Assembly (NCBI GenBank): GCA_945952465.1
Contig: CAMFIB010000001.1
Span: forward strand, 682,001 to 746,000
DNA length: 64,000 bases
Direction: 5' to 3'
Source of the DNA: an uncultured Pseudomonadota bacterium
GTDB taxonomy: Bacteria; Pseudomonadota; Gammaproteobacteria; Burkholderiales; Burkholderiaceae_C
Shown in pieces: positions 34,100 to 42,574 of the stretch. The position numbers and the translations under genes are program-made. Numbering within the stretch: position 1 is the stretch's first letter; every line of letters starts with the position of its first letter. Under the pieces are notes generated by a model. It saw only the letters and a list, made by a program, of their open reading frames with translations. It did not search any database and was not told the DNA's origin.

Positions 34100-35449
34100 T
34101 CAGACCTTCAGCAAGAGCTCGAGTGCATCGACGTCGGCTGCAAGGCGGGCGTTCTCGCGAACGAGGGCGGCCATCGTGGCGCCGGCCGTGTCGGGGTCAT
34201 TGGAGGCCATGTCCCACATTTCAGTGGCCGTCATGGTGTAGACCACCTCGAGCAAGCGAACCTGCTCTGCTGCAGCTTCTTCGCGCAGGACCTGCGCCAT
34301 GGCTTTGTCAGCTTTGCTGGGCCGGCCACGCTTCTTCGGTTGGTCGGATGCGGCCGGTGTACGGCGGCTTTCGATGCCGGCGAGGTACTTGCGATAGCCG
34401 CCGTCGAAGTCCATCTGAGCGCCGAAGCGCATGCCGGTCCCGGTGTAGTTCTGAGTTGCCTGCACCGGCACCTTGGTGTGATCACGTTCGATCGGCAGGC
34501 TGTCCCACTCGATCTTGACGCACGCCTCGAGCAAGGCGTTGGCATGCCCATAGTCCAGCTCCTCGCGGCGGCCATGCTGGCTGTGATAGCCGACGCCGAT
34601 GTTGACGTTCTCGGCGATCAGGCTGCGGTATTCGCGGTTGTCCGTGTAGACGCCCCGACTGCTCGGCGAATAGGCCATGCCCTTGTTGTTGAGCCGCTCA
34701 ACCAGCGCCAGCCCGAACTTCATGCTGGCGCATTCCATACCGCCTTGATGCGTGATGATCTCGGACGTGTTGGGCCGGTCGAACGCGATGGAGCAGTCGA
34801 ACTTCTTCAGCCAGCTCTTCTCGGTCCGCGCCATCTCTTTGGCCGACACGCCGCCGCTCTCTTCCTGCCGGTGGAAGATGTAGGTGCCCGGCACGCGGGC
34901 CTCGATCATCTTCAGCATGATCCAGACACCCACGCCGTCGTCAGCGCCGAGGCTGCCGCCGATGCTGCCCTCGTCCAAAGCAATCAAGCCGAAGTTGCCG
35001 TCGTACGTCAGCTTCTTGCGTTCACCCTTGGCGAAGTTGCCGTCGATGGTGTCGCAATGGCAGGAGAACAACGTGCTTGAGGGCTTGCCAGACAGCCGGG
35101 GGACGTTGATGGCGTACAGGCGGAAGCTGGTCAGCCGTTCAACGGTGCCGCTCGCGCCCTCGTTGAGGGCGTGCAGCTTCGTGCCCAACCATTCCTGGAA
35201 CTCCAGTTCTCCCGGGCTGCCATGCTGGCGGGGGAAGGAAAGGATCTCCACCAGCAACGGGTCGACGGCCGCCGGCACCTCGTGGGTCGGCTCGGCGATC
35301 GTGGCTTTCTGATGAATGGCGGCGACGTTGGAAAAAAAGTCGGGGACTTGGGTGGCGGCACCGAAGCCGTCGAATTCCTGTGGCATGCCGGCCTCCTCCT
35401 CGCGGAGGACAGCGGCGATCGTCTCGGATGGATTTTCTGCTTTGATCAT
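34100..35449 (-). CDS. Zinc metallopeptidase-like protein (M20/M28/M42 type) with AT-hook-like tail
   Basis: 449 residues from the ATG at 35449 (GAGGAATCAAC upstream). Metal-binding blocks of di-zinc aminopeptidases are present: SCHCDTID (His131, Asp133), LGADDGVGVW (168-177), HRQEESGGVS (Glu196-Glu197), AFDRP (Asp223) and GYHSQHG. After residue 375 the tail has KKRGRPSKADK, an AT-hook-like basic motif, and a helical end. A peptidase of this class in the early region of a phage is rare, and the DNA-binding-like tail is unexpected. Substrate unknown. Confidence 0.72.
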   Translation of the reverse strand: MIKAENPSETIAAVLREEEAGMPQEFDGFGAATQVPDFFSNVAAIHQKATIAEPTHEVPAAVDPLLVEILSFPRQHGSPGELEFQEWLGTKLHALNEGASGTVERLTSFRLYAINVPRLSGKPSSTLFSCHCDTIDGNFAKGERKKLTYDGNFGLIALDEGSIGGSLGADDGVGVWIMLKMIEARVPGTYIFHRQEESGGVSAKEMARTEKSWLKKFDCSIAFDRPNTSEIITHQGGMECASMKFGLALVERLNNKGMAYSPSSRGVYTDNREYRSLIAENVNIGVGYHSQHGRREELDYGHANALLEACVKIEWDSLPIERDHTKVPVQATQNYTGTGMRFGAQMDFDGGYRKYLAGIESRRTPAASDQPKKRGRPSKADKAMAQVLREEAAAEQVRLLEVVYTMTATEMWDMASNDPDTAGATMAALVRENARLAADVDALELLLKV

Positions 35450-35463
35450 GTTGATTCCTCGGG

Positions 35464-37584
35464 TCAAGCGGCGAGCGAGAAGCGCTCATCGGTGGCGGCC
35501 GGAGCCGTGGGGGTGGGGGCAGGTGCCGTGAGTTCGTCGATCCGGGTCTCGAAGGCGGTGTAGATGCGCAGGACGCTGACCGCCCAGCCGACGGCACCTC
35601 GCTTGTCGCTGGTGTGCGACGAGACATTCGCATCCAGCCATTCCTCGTTCGCGCGGTTCTCGACAATCTGCGTTGCGGCAGCCTTGATCGACTCATAGGT
35701 CAGGGCGGACCGGCTGTAGTTGTAAACACCGGATTGCGCGATGCGCCCATCAGCGACGTAGAACGGCCCAACACCAAAGGCGCTGTTACTGGCGTGATTG
35801 GTGCAGTAGTTGCGCAGCCTGTCCACCGAATCAATGTGTTTGAACCCTTGGAACGAGGAATCCACCACTTCCTGGGGAAGCTCAATCAGGCCTGCATGCA
35901 CATCCTCGTGAATGACGAAGCTGACGCCACAGATAGTCTTGTTGATAGCCCGCCGAACCGGCGCATACGTACCATCGAAGAGCTTGACGATGTTGTGGAA
36001 GCCGATCACCGAAGCGCGACCCGAGCCGGCCAAGTGCACCAGCTTCGAGGAGTCCTTGTGCACCATGCACTTCAGGTTGTCGAGGGGCGACACCGACACA
36101 TAGCCTTCCTCGCGCAGCTGCTTCAGTTCGCTGGTGTGGCGGAACGCCGGCTTCCCTTCGGCAACATCGAGAATACGGATGGCGTCCGAGTTCGAGATCC
36201 AGTCGGGTTCTTCGGTGGTGCCCATGTTCTGGGCCTCTCCGACGACAGCGTAGCCTTCCAACCCAGTGGTGGGGTAGAAGCGGGACGACAGCTTCACGTA
36301 GCCGGCCAGGCGAATGCTTTCCGGGTCGTTCTTGACGTTAAGGAAATCGAGACACAGGGTCTCTCGGGTCTCTGGGGTGCAGCACACTGTGGTCAGCTCC
36401 CCGGCAATGGCTGCACGGGTAGGAACGATGGTGCCAACAACTTCACCGGTCAGTGCCCAACCGACGGTGCCGTCGGGCTGCATCCAGCGAATGGTCGGGT
36501 CAACCAAGCGGTCGATCTGCTTGCCAGAGATCACGCAGGTTGCGACGAGGGGGTCGCGGGGCGTTTCACGCAGGATCAGCTTGGCTCCGGAACCACCGCC
36601 CAAAGCTCCTCCGAGACGTGCGCCCACTTGGCTCAAGGCCTCAAACTGGAGTTTCGTCAGAAGCCGGAAGTAGTCCTCACCCTCGTAACGGACGAGGCCT
36701 TGGATGTTGGTGTCGTCGTGACCGGAAGCGCCGCCACCGGCCCTGTCGAGGTAAGGCACGGCGTAGTAGTTGGGGCCGCTGTCAGGCTGAGGGATGGCGC
36801 GAATCTTCGCGCCGGCGAGGCCGGCGAGGCGGAAGCCTTTGCGTTGCAGCTTGGTGGCAAGCAGTGCGTCGCCGTACAGGCGGACGTAGCGCTTGTCGTT
36901 TTCGTTGTCGGGGTTGACCCAGATGACGCTGCGGGCAGTCGGCGTGCCTTCATCGTCCTGCAGGTATGCGACACCCATACCGGGCGCTTCGTATACAGCT
37001 GACGGGTGCACATCCAGACCGAAGTAGCTCTTGTCGTGCCGCATGCAGGCGGTGTCGCCGCGCATGGTGCGGTAGATGCGCTCGATCTCGTCTGCGGTGG
37101 TGGCGATCTCGAAGGAGTCGTCCAGCGCCGCGCGGTGCGCCTTCTCGAAGCTGGAGACCTCGTTGTCGGAGATGTAGGGGAAGAACTTGCGGATCAGCTT
37201 GCCCGGCGTGGTGCGGACTTGGCGATCGGCGATGGCCATGGGGCGATCCGGGGTGTAAGCGACCATGGTCGGGTCGGCGGGCGAGACGTGGGGGAAGTAT
37301 TGGCCTGCCATGCCCTTGACGGTCCGAATGGCCAGCAGTACCGGCGTCGGCTCCGGATAGACGCCGTACCTTTCACGGTTCATCTCGCGCAGCAGCGGCC
37401 AGACATCTTCTTTCATCACGCTCCCCTGCGGGAGGTTATGCACTGAGAGTCGCGGAACGCCACACTCGGAAAGCATTGAAGTGGATATGCCCAGCTTGTG
37501 GGTCGCCTCGGTTGCGGCCGTGAAGGCCGCGTAACTCTCGATCTTGCGGGACCAGATCTCCCGCAGTTTGTCTTCTGTGCTCAT
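35464..37584 (-). CDS. Large hypothetical protein
   Basis: 706 residues, ATG at 37584 set by a start-associated element. No nucleotide-binding or nuclease motif stands out. Segments such as FFPYISDNEVSSFEKAHRAA, LGGALGGGSGAKLILRE and HEDVHAGLIELPQEVVDS suggest a soluble multi-domain protein, and the C-terminus is Pro/Thr-rich. It is the largest unassigned gene of the early region and lies directly upstream of the peptidase gene (14-base gap), so the two may work together. CCCCGACAAC motif at 36903-36913 (NPDNEN), near match at 37161. Confidence 0.6.
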   Translation of the reverse strand: MSTEDKLREIWSRKIESYAAFTAATEATHKLGISTSMLSECGVPRLSVHNLPQGSVMKEDVWPLLREMNRERYGVYPEPTPVLLAIRTVKGMAGQYFPHVSPADPTMVAYTPDRPMAIADRQVRTTPGKLIRKFFPYISDNEVSSFEKAHRAALDDSFEIATTADEIERIYRTMRGDTACMRHDKSYFGLDVHPSAVYEAPGMGVAYLQDDEGTPTARSVIWVNPDNENDKRYVRLYGDALLATKLQRKGFRLAGLAGAKIRAIPQPDSGPNYYAVPYLDRAGGGASGHDDTNIQGLVRYEGEDYFRLLTKLQFEALSQVGARLGGALGGGSGAKLILRETPRDPLVATCVISGKQIDRLVDPTIRWMQPDGTVGWALTGEVVGTIVPTRAAIAGELTTVCCTPETRETLCLDFLNVKNDPESIRLAGYVKLSSRFYPTTGLEGYAVVGEAQNMGTTEEPDWISNSDAIRILDVAEGKPAFRHTSELKQLREEGYVSVSPLDNLKCMVHKDSSKLVHLAGSGRASVIGFHNIVKLFDGTYAPVRRAINKTICGVSFVIHEDVHAGLIELPQEVVDSSFQGFKHIDSVDRLRNYCTNHASNSAFGVGPFYVADGRIAQSGVYNYSRSALTYESIKAAATQIVENRANEEWLDANVSSHTSDKRGAVGWAVSVLRIYTAFETRIDELTAPAPTPTAPAATDERFSLAA

Positions 37585-37621
37585 GTGAAACTCCAAAGGG
37601 GCAACGAGGCCCAAGATGGGC
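37582..37621 (-). repeat. Start-associated element, copy 8
   Basis: Hairpin GCCC-ATCTT-GGGC (37609-37621), spacer, then TTTGGAGTTTCAC before the ATG at 37584. Confidence 0.75.
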
Positions 37622-37656
37622 AAGGGCGTGAGCCCTTGCGGATGGGTTGATGGTGG

Positions 37657-38124
37657 TCAGATCTCCTGTTCGCTGAGCTGCACGTAGATGTCGCCGTTCG
37701 GAGCGGCATGCACGCCGTCCTGGATCTGGCGCGAATCGGTCGGCAGCACGTCGGCGCCGTCAGCGAACTCGATGCCCGAGTTGAAGACGTCATCGCGCAG
37801 CAGGTCCTTGGCGGTGGACGCGTCCACCTTGAAGAAGCGGTTGCGGGTCATCGCCGAGACCAGCACCGCCGGCGCGCCGACGACGCGGTCATCGCTGGCC
37901 AGATCGAACCGGGCATCGGTCACCTTGTTCTTCAGAACGAGGTAGTCCGGGCTCGAGGGGTTGTCGACTTCGACCTTCAGCTTGATGTCGGACGTGATGC
38001 CGAACTGGGCACGCAGTTGGGTGAAGATTTCCTTCTTCACCGCCTTGCGGTCGGTGTCGTTCGCGTGGCGGCGCGCCAGCACGATCGAGGTCGCCTGGGC
38101 CGGCGAGATTTTTGCGAAGGGCAT
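37657..38124 (-). CDS. Hypothetical protein
   Basis: 155 residues. Basic N-terminal helix (RRHANDTDRKAVKKEIFTQL) and an acidic C-terminal half with DVFNSGIEFADGADV. No family recognised. Start fixed by TTAGGAGTTTCAC. Confidence 0.6.
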   Translation of the reverse strand: MPFAKISPAQATSIVLARRHANDTDRKAVKKEIFTQLRAQFGITSDIKLKVEVDNPSSPDYLVLKNKVTDARFDLASDDRVVGAPAVLVSAMTRNRFFKVDASTAKDLLRDDVFNSGIEFADGADVLPTDSRQIQDGVHAAPNGDIYVQLSEQEI

Positions 38125-38156
38125 GTGAAACTCCTAAGTGAATGTGCAAAGCGCAC
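38122..38156 (-). repeat. Start-associated element, copy 9
   Basis: Hairpin GTGC-GCTTT-GCAC (38144-38156), then TTAGGAGTTTCAC before the ATG at 38124. Confidence 0.8.
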
Positions 38157-38192
38157 GGGTTGCTGGATCAAATGGCTCCAGCGGGCCGGGTT

Positions 38193-38351
38193 TCAGGCGG
38201 GGATGCCTGCCTTGTCCAGCTCCAGCGCTTTGAGCGCTCGGCCGGCCAGGTTGGGGTCGTTGCTGTGCTCGACGACATCGGTCAGCAGAGCAACGAGTGC
38301 GGGGTAAAGCGTGCAGCGCTTCTGGATTTCCTCCTTGGTCAGATCGGGCAT
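38193..38351 (-). CDS. 52-residue hypothetical protein
   Basis: Small helical protein MPDLTKEEIQKRCTLYPALV, then ALLTDVVEHSNDPN and LKALELDKAGIPA. Start ATG 38351 is seven bases from GGGAG and one base after the preceding stop. Coding is supported by position, ribosome site and composition. Confidence 0.6.
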   Translation of the reverse strand: MPDLTKEEIQKRCTLYPALVALLTDVVEHSNDPNLAGRALKALELDKAGIPA

Positions 38352-38352
38352 G

Positions 38353-38769
38353 TCAGTTCTCCCGGAAAGCTTCGCGGACGATGGCCCGGATCACAGCGAC
38401 CCGCGGCCACGCTTTGGTACAGAGAGGCAGCGCGATGGCTTGTGCGGCGGCGTTGTCGGGCAGTTCTCCGTACGAGGCTGCGTGGTTGGCGCACTCCACG
38501 GCGAAATTCATCACCACACCCGAGCTGAACTCATGCGCGGAGATGGGATAGCCGTTTTGTGCCAGCGTCTGGTGAATGCACTCCAGCGCTGTGGCGTGCT
38601 TGGAGAGGGAGCCCATCACTTCGTGCGTGGGCGGAAATCCGAGTTGTTCGGGCACGTCGTACTGGTGGTTACCAATCCAGTACCCGATCAGCGCAGCAGT
38701 TGTGAGGGTGTTTACCGGCACGACCATGGTCAGGCCGGCGGGGAGGTTGTCGCAGTGTTCAAGATTCAT
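38353..38769 (-). CDS. Hypothetical protein
   Basis: 138 residues, mostly helical, with several His and Cys but no clear metal motif. A near match to the dispersed motif (GCCCGACAACG, 38451-38461) again encodes Pro-Asp-Asn. It overlaps the upstream gene stop as ATGA. Confidence 0.55.
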   Translation of the reverse strand: MNLEHCDNLPAGLTMVVPVNTLTTAALIGYWIGNHQYDVPEQLGFPPTHEVMGSLSKHATALECIHQTLAQNGYPISAHEFSSGVVMNFAVECANHAASYGELPDNAAAQAIALPLCTKAWPRVAVIRAIVREAFREN

Positions 38770-39011
38770 CGCACACCCCGCGAGATGTGCCAGAGCCAGA
38801 CCATGACGATGGCGAGAAGCAGCGGCACCGCCAAGAAGCCGAGCGGGCCGAAGACGTGATCGTTGTTGGGCTGGGTGGCGAGCGCCGTCGGCGTGGCGAC
38901 CTTCTCCGTCACCGAGTACACGGGGATGGCGCGGCCGGCGGCTTCCGCGTGAGCCTGGGCCTTGGCTGCGATCTCGGGGGGCGCAGCCGCCCCTGCTTGG
39001 GTTGCTTCCAT
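38766..39011 (-). CDS. Tail-anchored small membrane protein
   Basis: 81 residues from the ATG at 39011. Ala-rich soluble N-terminus and one C-terminal hydrophobic helix (LGFLAVPLLLAIVMVWLW), then ISRGVR. Function unknown. Confidence 0.6.
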   Translation of the reverse strand: MEATQAGAAAPPEIAAKAQAHAEAAGRAIPVYSVTEKVATPTALATQPNNDHVFGPLGFLAVPLLLAIVMVWLWHISRGVR

Positions 39012-39045
39012 GTGAAACTCCAAAAGGTGCCCCGAAGGCCGGGGC
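39009..39045 (-). repeat. Start-associated element, copy 10
   Basis: Hairpin GCCCCG-GCCTT-CGGGGC (39029-39045), then TTTTGGAGTTTCAC before the ATG at 39011. Confidence 0.85.
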
Positions 39046-39055
39046 GGGTTGAGGG

Positions 39056-39499
39056 TCAGGTGTTGGACTTGATGTCGACCACGACGCAGGTCTTCTCCTT
39101 CCACCCGCGGTAGGCGGCGCGGATCAGGTCGGCGGTACTGCTGCACGCCCCACTGACCTTGTCTCGCATCGGCTCAGCCGTGTCGGAATCGAAGTACCAG
39201 AATTGCCCCACTAACAGGGCGACCAACGCCCACACCGCGGTCGGAAGCCAGAACGCCTCGCTCAGTGCCAGCCCATGCGCGATCCAGAAATACAGGTCGA
39301 GCAGCGGCAGCGCGACCAGAATGAAGATCAGCGTCGCGCCGATCGTGCCAATCAGCGAAACCCAGAACGGTGCCCGGATCACACCCCAGAGGGTGCGCCA
39401 GAACAGGTTGCAGAGATCGGTGCGACGGTGGTCGCGGAGGCCGCCATACCGGGCCACGGCCAGCAGCGGGTTAGTGGGAGAAATGGACAGTTGCTTCAT
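39056..39499 (-). CDS. Multi-pass membrane protein
   Basis: 147 residues. Two to three hydrophobic helices (FWVSLIGTIGATLIFILVAL and WLPTAVWALVALLVGQFW). The C-terminal part is soluble and basic with two Cys. Start fixed by TTTGGAGTTTCAC. Function unknown. Confidence 0.6.
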   Translation of the reverse strand: MKQLSISPTNPLLAVARYGGLRDHRRTDLCNLFWRTLWGVIRAPFWVSLIGTIGATLIFILVALPLLDLYFWIAHGLALSEAFWLPTAVWALVALLVGQFWYFDSDTAEPMRDKVSGACSSTADLIRAAYRGWKEKTCVVVDIKSNT

Positions 39500-39532
39500 G
39501 TGAAACTCCAAAGGTGGCCGCAAAGCGCGGCC
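39497..39532 (-). repeat. Start-associated element, copy 11
   Basis: Hairpin GGCCGC-GCTTT-GCGGCC (39516-39532), then TTTGGAGTTTCAC before the ATG at 39499. Confidence 0.85.
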
Positions 39533-39542
39533 TGGTTGATGA

Positions 39543-40010
39543 TCAGAGGCCTTGCGCGGCCAGCTCTTCGGCGGTGGGGCGGCGGCACTCGCCCCAACTG
39601 ACGTAGTTGGGGGAGTCGTTGCGATCTTCGGTAACCCACGCCGAATGAGCGTAGGCGATCGTCCGCGGCCTCTGGTCGGGGCCGACGCTGTGGAAGTGGT
39701 ACCGTTTCCAGCGCCCGTTGGGGCTGTCGCGCACCATCACCGGTTCCCCGAGCTTGAGATCGTCGTAGGGGCCGACTTCGATCAGGTCTCGGGCGCCCGC
39801 GGCGACGTCCGTGCACTTGCCGTCGCTGGTGTGGCACCGCAAGTAGCCGTTATCGCTCATGGACACGACGGGGAGGTGCTTGTAATCCTTGCCGGGTCGG
39901 TCGGTCATGACGACCTTCGCGGACTCACCGTTGCGGTACTTGTAGACCTTGCCCATCGAGATGGGCTTCGTTTCAGATGCCGGCGTTTCCGGCGTGCACG
40001 TTTGGCACAT
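39543..40010 (-). CDS. Hypothetical protein
   Basis: 155 residues. Starts with MCQTCTPETPASETKP; beta-rich centre (KVYKYRNGESAKVVMTDRPG) with further Cys. No family recognised. Start fixed by TTTGGAGTGAACC. Confidence 0.55.
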   Translation of the reverse strand: MCQTCTPETPASETKPISMGKVYKYRNGESAKVVMTDRPGKDYKHLPVVSMSDNGYLRCHTSDGKCTDVAAGARDLIEVGPYDDLKLGEPVMVRDSPNGRWKRYHFHSVGPDQRPRTIAYAHSAWVTEDRNDSPNYVSWGECRRPTAEELAAQGL

Positions 40011-40043
40011 GGTTCACTCCAAAGGTTTGACCCAAGGCGGGTC
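40008..40043 (-). repeat. Start-associated element, copy 12
   Basis: Hairpin GACCC-GCCTT-GGGTC (40029-40043), then TTTGGAGTGAACC before the ATG at 40010. Confidence 0.8.
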
Positions 40044-40054
40044 GGTTGACGAAA

Positions 40055-40180
40055 TCAGTTGCTGATGCGGAACCCAAGGTTCCAGAGGTCGATGCGGAAG
40101 AACCAGCGGCCGTCGTGCTGGCCGAAACCGATGCGCAGCATGCGGTTGCCGGGCGGCATTGGGATGCGTGTGATGGTCAT
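40055..40180 (-). CDS. 41-residue conserved phage protein
   Basis: Starts at the ATG at 40180, overlapping the upstream stop as ATGA. MTITRIPMPPGNRMLRIGFG, then QHDGRWFFRIDLWNLGFRIS, is a compact beta-rich sequence. It resembles a small protein seen in several tailed phages next to NinX-like genes, from memory; not confirmed here. Confidence 0.65.
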   Translation of the reverse strand: MTITRIPMPPGNRMLRIGFGQHDGRWFFRIDLWNLGFRISN

Positions 40181-40542
40181 GCCAGCAGCCCCTTCGGCAC
40201 CTCGACCTCGTCGCCCAGTTTCGATGCGGTATAGCAGCGCATGGCGGCGATCAGCGGAGTGGGGCCGTATTGGCTTTTGGTTTCGTCACCAAGAGGCCAT
40301 GCTATCCAGCGATCCCCGTTGTCAGGCTCATCATCCGGGTCGACATTCGACGGGTCATAGACCCAATCCTTGTCGTAGTCGAGGCTGATGAATTCGCGCT
40401 CGATGATCGGGCCACCTTGCGACCAGTCGGTGGAGTACCGCTCGTCATCGGTCAAGCCGTACTTTAGCTTGACGCCCTCGCATTTCGCCACCGCCCAATC
40501 GAGCGCGGCGCCGGTGAGTTCACTGGTCTTGATCTTGGGCAT
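40177..40542 (-). CDS. NinX-like phage protein (DUF2591)
   Basis: 121 residues. KTSELTGAALDWAVAKCEGV is the N-terminal signature of the NinX/DUF2591 family of lambdoid phages, followed by the usual YSTDWSQGGPIIEREFIS and C-terminal helical block (PTPLIAAMRCYTASKLGDEV). The family is common in phage nin regions but its role is unknown. Confidence 0.8.
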   Translation of the reverse strand: MPKIKTSELTGAALDWAVAKCEGVKLKYGLTDDERYSTDWSQGGPIIEREFISLDYDKDWVYDPSNVDPDDEPDNGDRWIAWPLGDETKSQYGPTPLIAAMRCYTASKLGDEVEVPKGLLA

Positions 40543-40921
40543 GTTCCCTCCGATTGATCAAACTGCGCAGCCGCCACATCTGGTGATCGACCCACTCAAG
40601 CAGCTTCTGACTGCGGGATTGGCGCCGGATGTAGCAGATGCTGATGGTGTACCTCCCACCGCTGGCACTGAAGAATTCGAAATCCTTTGGCATACCGTCG
40701 ATTGCAAGGGAGGTGAACTGAGAGCGGTCCACCGACGGTTCCAGATGTATCGAGCGCTCGTTTGCCCCGATGAGCACGGTATGACCACTGGTGGCATCAA
40801 CCGTTGTGTACTTGGACCTCATGTCCAACTCGACGCAGATCACGTGCCGTGAGCGGCGCACCACCCAGCCGTTCTCAAAGACAGGAGCGCCTTGGGTGTC
40901 AACCCGGAACTTGATCGACAT
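40520..40921 (-). CDS. Hypothetical protein
   Basis: 133 residues from the ATG at 40921 (GGAGAGCGGTG upstream). The protein is beta-rich at the start and basic at the end (RRQSRSQKLLEW and LRSLINRREH). It overlaps the NinX-like gene by 23 bases. Function unknown. Confidence 0.55.
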   Translation of the reverse strand: MSIKFRVDTQGAPVFENGWVVRRSRHVICVELDMRSKYTTVDATSGHTVLIGANERSIHLEPSVDRSQFTSLAIDGMPKDFEFFSASGGRYTISICYIRRQSRSQKLLEWVDHQMWRLRSLINRREHAQDQDQ

Positions 40922-41150
40922 CACCGCTCTCCTTGGGCGCCACCGGACGGCAGCCCCAGTTGAGGAAGTCCAACAGGCCGGCCTTGTCGGTGGGCACGTC
41001 GACGTCCTGGGTCTGGATGTTCACCATCTCATCGGCCCGCAGCGACTTCTTCAGCTTGTCGCGCTCAGCCTGGGTGCCGACCCATAGCTCCTTGTGGAGA
41101 TCGCCCTCTTTGAAGGTCTCCTCGATGTAGGTGATCAGGTAGAGCTTCAT
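40899..41150 (-). CDS. Hypothetical protein
   Basis: 83 residues. MKLYLITYIEETFKEGDLHK, then ELWVGTQAERDKLKKSLRAD, suggests a small alpha/beta fold. Overlaps both neighbours (ATGA upstream). Confidence 0.55.
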   Translation of the reverse strand: MKLYLITYIEETFKEGDLHKELWVGTQAERDKLKKSLRADEMVNIQTQDVDVPTDKAGLLDFLNWGCRPVAPKESGDVDQVPG

Positions 41151-41803
41151 GCCGTGGTCTCCTCGAACTCACCGCTGGCGTTCAGGCAATACCAGGTGTT
41201 GGACTTGATGCCCTCTCGCCCCACGATGGCGGCTCGGGCGTGGGTGATCAGCCCGTCATCGTCCCGGTGCACGAGGAACAGGGCATTCCCCTCCGCGCCC
41301 ATCACGCGGCCCAGGGTCCCCGAAGCCATTGCGACGCCCGCCTCGCCGGTGTTGGAAGCCGCCGACTGGTAGCCGGTGTTGGAAGCCGCCGAGTAGTCGC
41401 CGGTGTTGGAAGCCGCCGACTGGTAGCCGGTGTTGGAAGCCGCCGAGTAGTCGCCGGTGTTGGAAGCCGCCGAGTAGTCGCCGGCCGCCTTTGCGAGGCC
41501 GGCGAAGTTGACCTCAGCTTTGATCGCGATCTTGGAGCTAGCTACCTTCGTGTCGCTGTCGTGCCGACTGATCACGCCGGATTGCTCAACCACGGCAAAC
41601 TTGCTGCCGACCGGCGGGTAGTAGTCGAAGACGTTGAGGGGATGCTCGCAAGCGTGGAAGCCGGACTTGCATGCAACCGCGGTGCCCTTATGCTCGTAGC
41701 TCTCGCCCACCTTGTATTGGAAGTCGCGGCACTTCCAATCGTGGCCGAAGCCCTTGTAGGTGGTGATGGTCTCGTCGTTGCTGTTCGATTGACTTTTGCT
41801 CAT
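41147..41803 (-). CDS. DUF7666-like phage protein with nonapeptide repeats
   Basis: 218 residues from the ATG at 41803. The N-terminal half (TYKGFGHDWKCRDFQYKVGE, then ACKSGFHACEHPLNVFDYYP) matches a widespread phage domain annotated DUF7666. The middle holds five tandem 9-residue repeats, (D/Y)(Y/Q)SAASNTG, like the Ala/Ser/Gly-Asn-rich beta-helical repeats that follow this domain in other phages. The C-terminal end is globular. Function unknown. Confidence 0.7.
   Translation of the reverse strand: MSKSQSNSNDETITTYKGFGHDWKCRDFQYKVGESYEHKGTAVACKSGFHACEHPLNVFDYYPPVGSKFAVVEQSGVISRHDSDTKVASSKIAIKAEVNFAGLAKAAGDYSAASNTGDYSAASNTGYQSAASNTGDYSAASNTGYQSAASNTGEAGVAMASGTLGRVMGAEGNALFLVHRDDDGLITHARAAIVGREGIKSNTWYCLNASGEFEETTA
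41346..41480. repeat. Five tandem 27-bp repeats
   Basis: Each unit keeps a 20-base core with two alternative 7-base ends, encoding DYSAASNTG or YQSAASNTG in the DUF7666-like gene. Likely variable in copy number. Confidence 0.9.
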
Positions 41804-41837
41804 GTAACACTCCAAAGTGCGGTCCCAAGACTGGACC
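41801..41837 (-). repeat. Start-associated element, copy 13
   Basis: Hairpin GGTCC with a 7-base loop and GGACC (41821-41837), then TTTGGAGTGTTAC before the ATG at 41803. Confidence 0.75.
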
Positions 41838-41850
41838 AAAGTTGATGAAA

Positions 41851-42192
41851 TCAGGTGGTTGCCGGCGTCAGCGGCGCAATCGGCTCGTCGATGTCTTCGT
41901 CGAAGTTGCGGATGTCGTCCTCGTCGGGGAGGGGGCGGAGATAGCGCTGCTCGCAGGGTGCGATGAGGCAGGGGCCATCGAGGCCGCGACCGCTCCCGAG
42001 TCGGAAGGGCGAGCCAAATGCCTCCACCACCCACACCGGTGCGGAGTCCGTCCACCAGGCGATCGGGCTCTCTGGGATTCGGAATCCAGGTCCCTCCCTG
42101 GCTTCATCGCAGGGTCTGTTGATCAGCACGATCCTGCCGTCGTTGGGAGAACCTTTGCAGCTGATCACCGCCTTCATGCCGGGCTTGAACAT
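41851..42192 (-). CDS. Hypothetical protein
   Basis: 113 residues. FKPGMKAVISCKGSPNDGRI resembles the beta-barrel start of small phage proteins that bind nucleic acid. The C-terminus is acidic (LPDEDDIRNFDEDIDE). Unknown function. Confidence 0.55.
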   Translation of the reverse strand: MFKPGMKAVISCKGSPNDGRIVLINRPCDEAREGPGFRIPESPIAWWTDSAPVWVVEAFGSPFRLGSGRGLDGPCLIAPCEQRYLRPLPDEDDIRNFDEDIDEPIAPLTPATT

Positions 42193-42193
42193 G

Positions 42194-42574
42194 TCAACCC
42201 TCCCTCGCCATCACGGCGAACCCACACTCTTTGACCAGGTTCCACGCGTTGTTCCAGATGGCCATCGCCGCTTCATCCTGCAACCAGGTGCTGACGCCCT
42301 CGTGGCGCATCGCGTCGTACATCACGACGTTGGCGTCGATGAAGTCGTGGCTATGGCAGACCTCGGGGTTCCTCTCGACGGCGTTGCGGAAGTCGATTTC
42401 CAGCAGCTTCATGGCCCCGAGCTGAGCGCACATCAGAGCCGCGAAGCGCTTAGCCACGCGCTCTGCGATGGTGGGTGCCGGCTTGGGCTTGCGCGCTGTC
42501 ATCGCCACGCTCATCTCGCGCGCCATCTGGCGCAGAGTTGCCGGGCTCGGGACAGCGTCGAGTTCGGCGCTCAT
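42194..42574 (-). CDS. Hypothetical protein
   Basis: 126 residues, all-helical. Basic middle (AMTARKPKPAPTIAERVAKR) and a C-terminal part rich in Trp, Asp and His. Start overlaps the upstream stop as ATGA. Unknown function. Confidence 0.55.
   Translation of the reverse strand: MSAELDAVPSPATLRQMAREMSVAMTARKPKPAPTIAERVAKRFAALMCAQLGAMKLLEIDFRNAVERNPEVCHSHDFIDANVVMYDAMRHEGVSTWLQDEAAMAIWNNAWNLVKECGFAVMAREG

Noticed and set aside
41346-41480. 27-bp repeats as a CRISPR array
   Set aside because: Units are contiguous without spacers and encode an in-frame peptide repeat.
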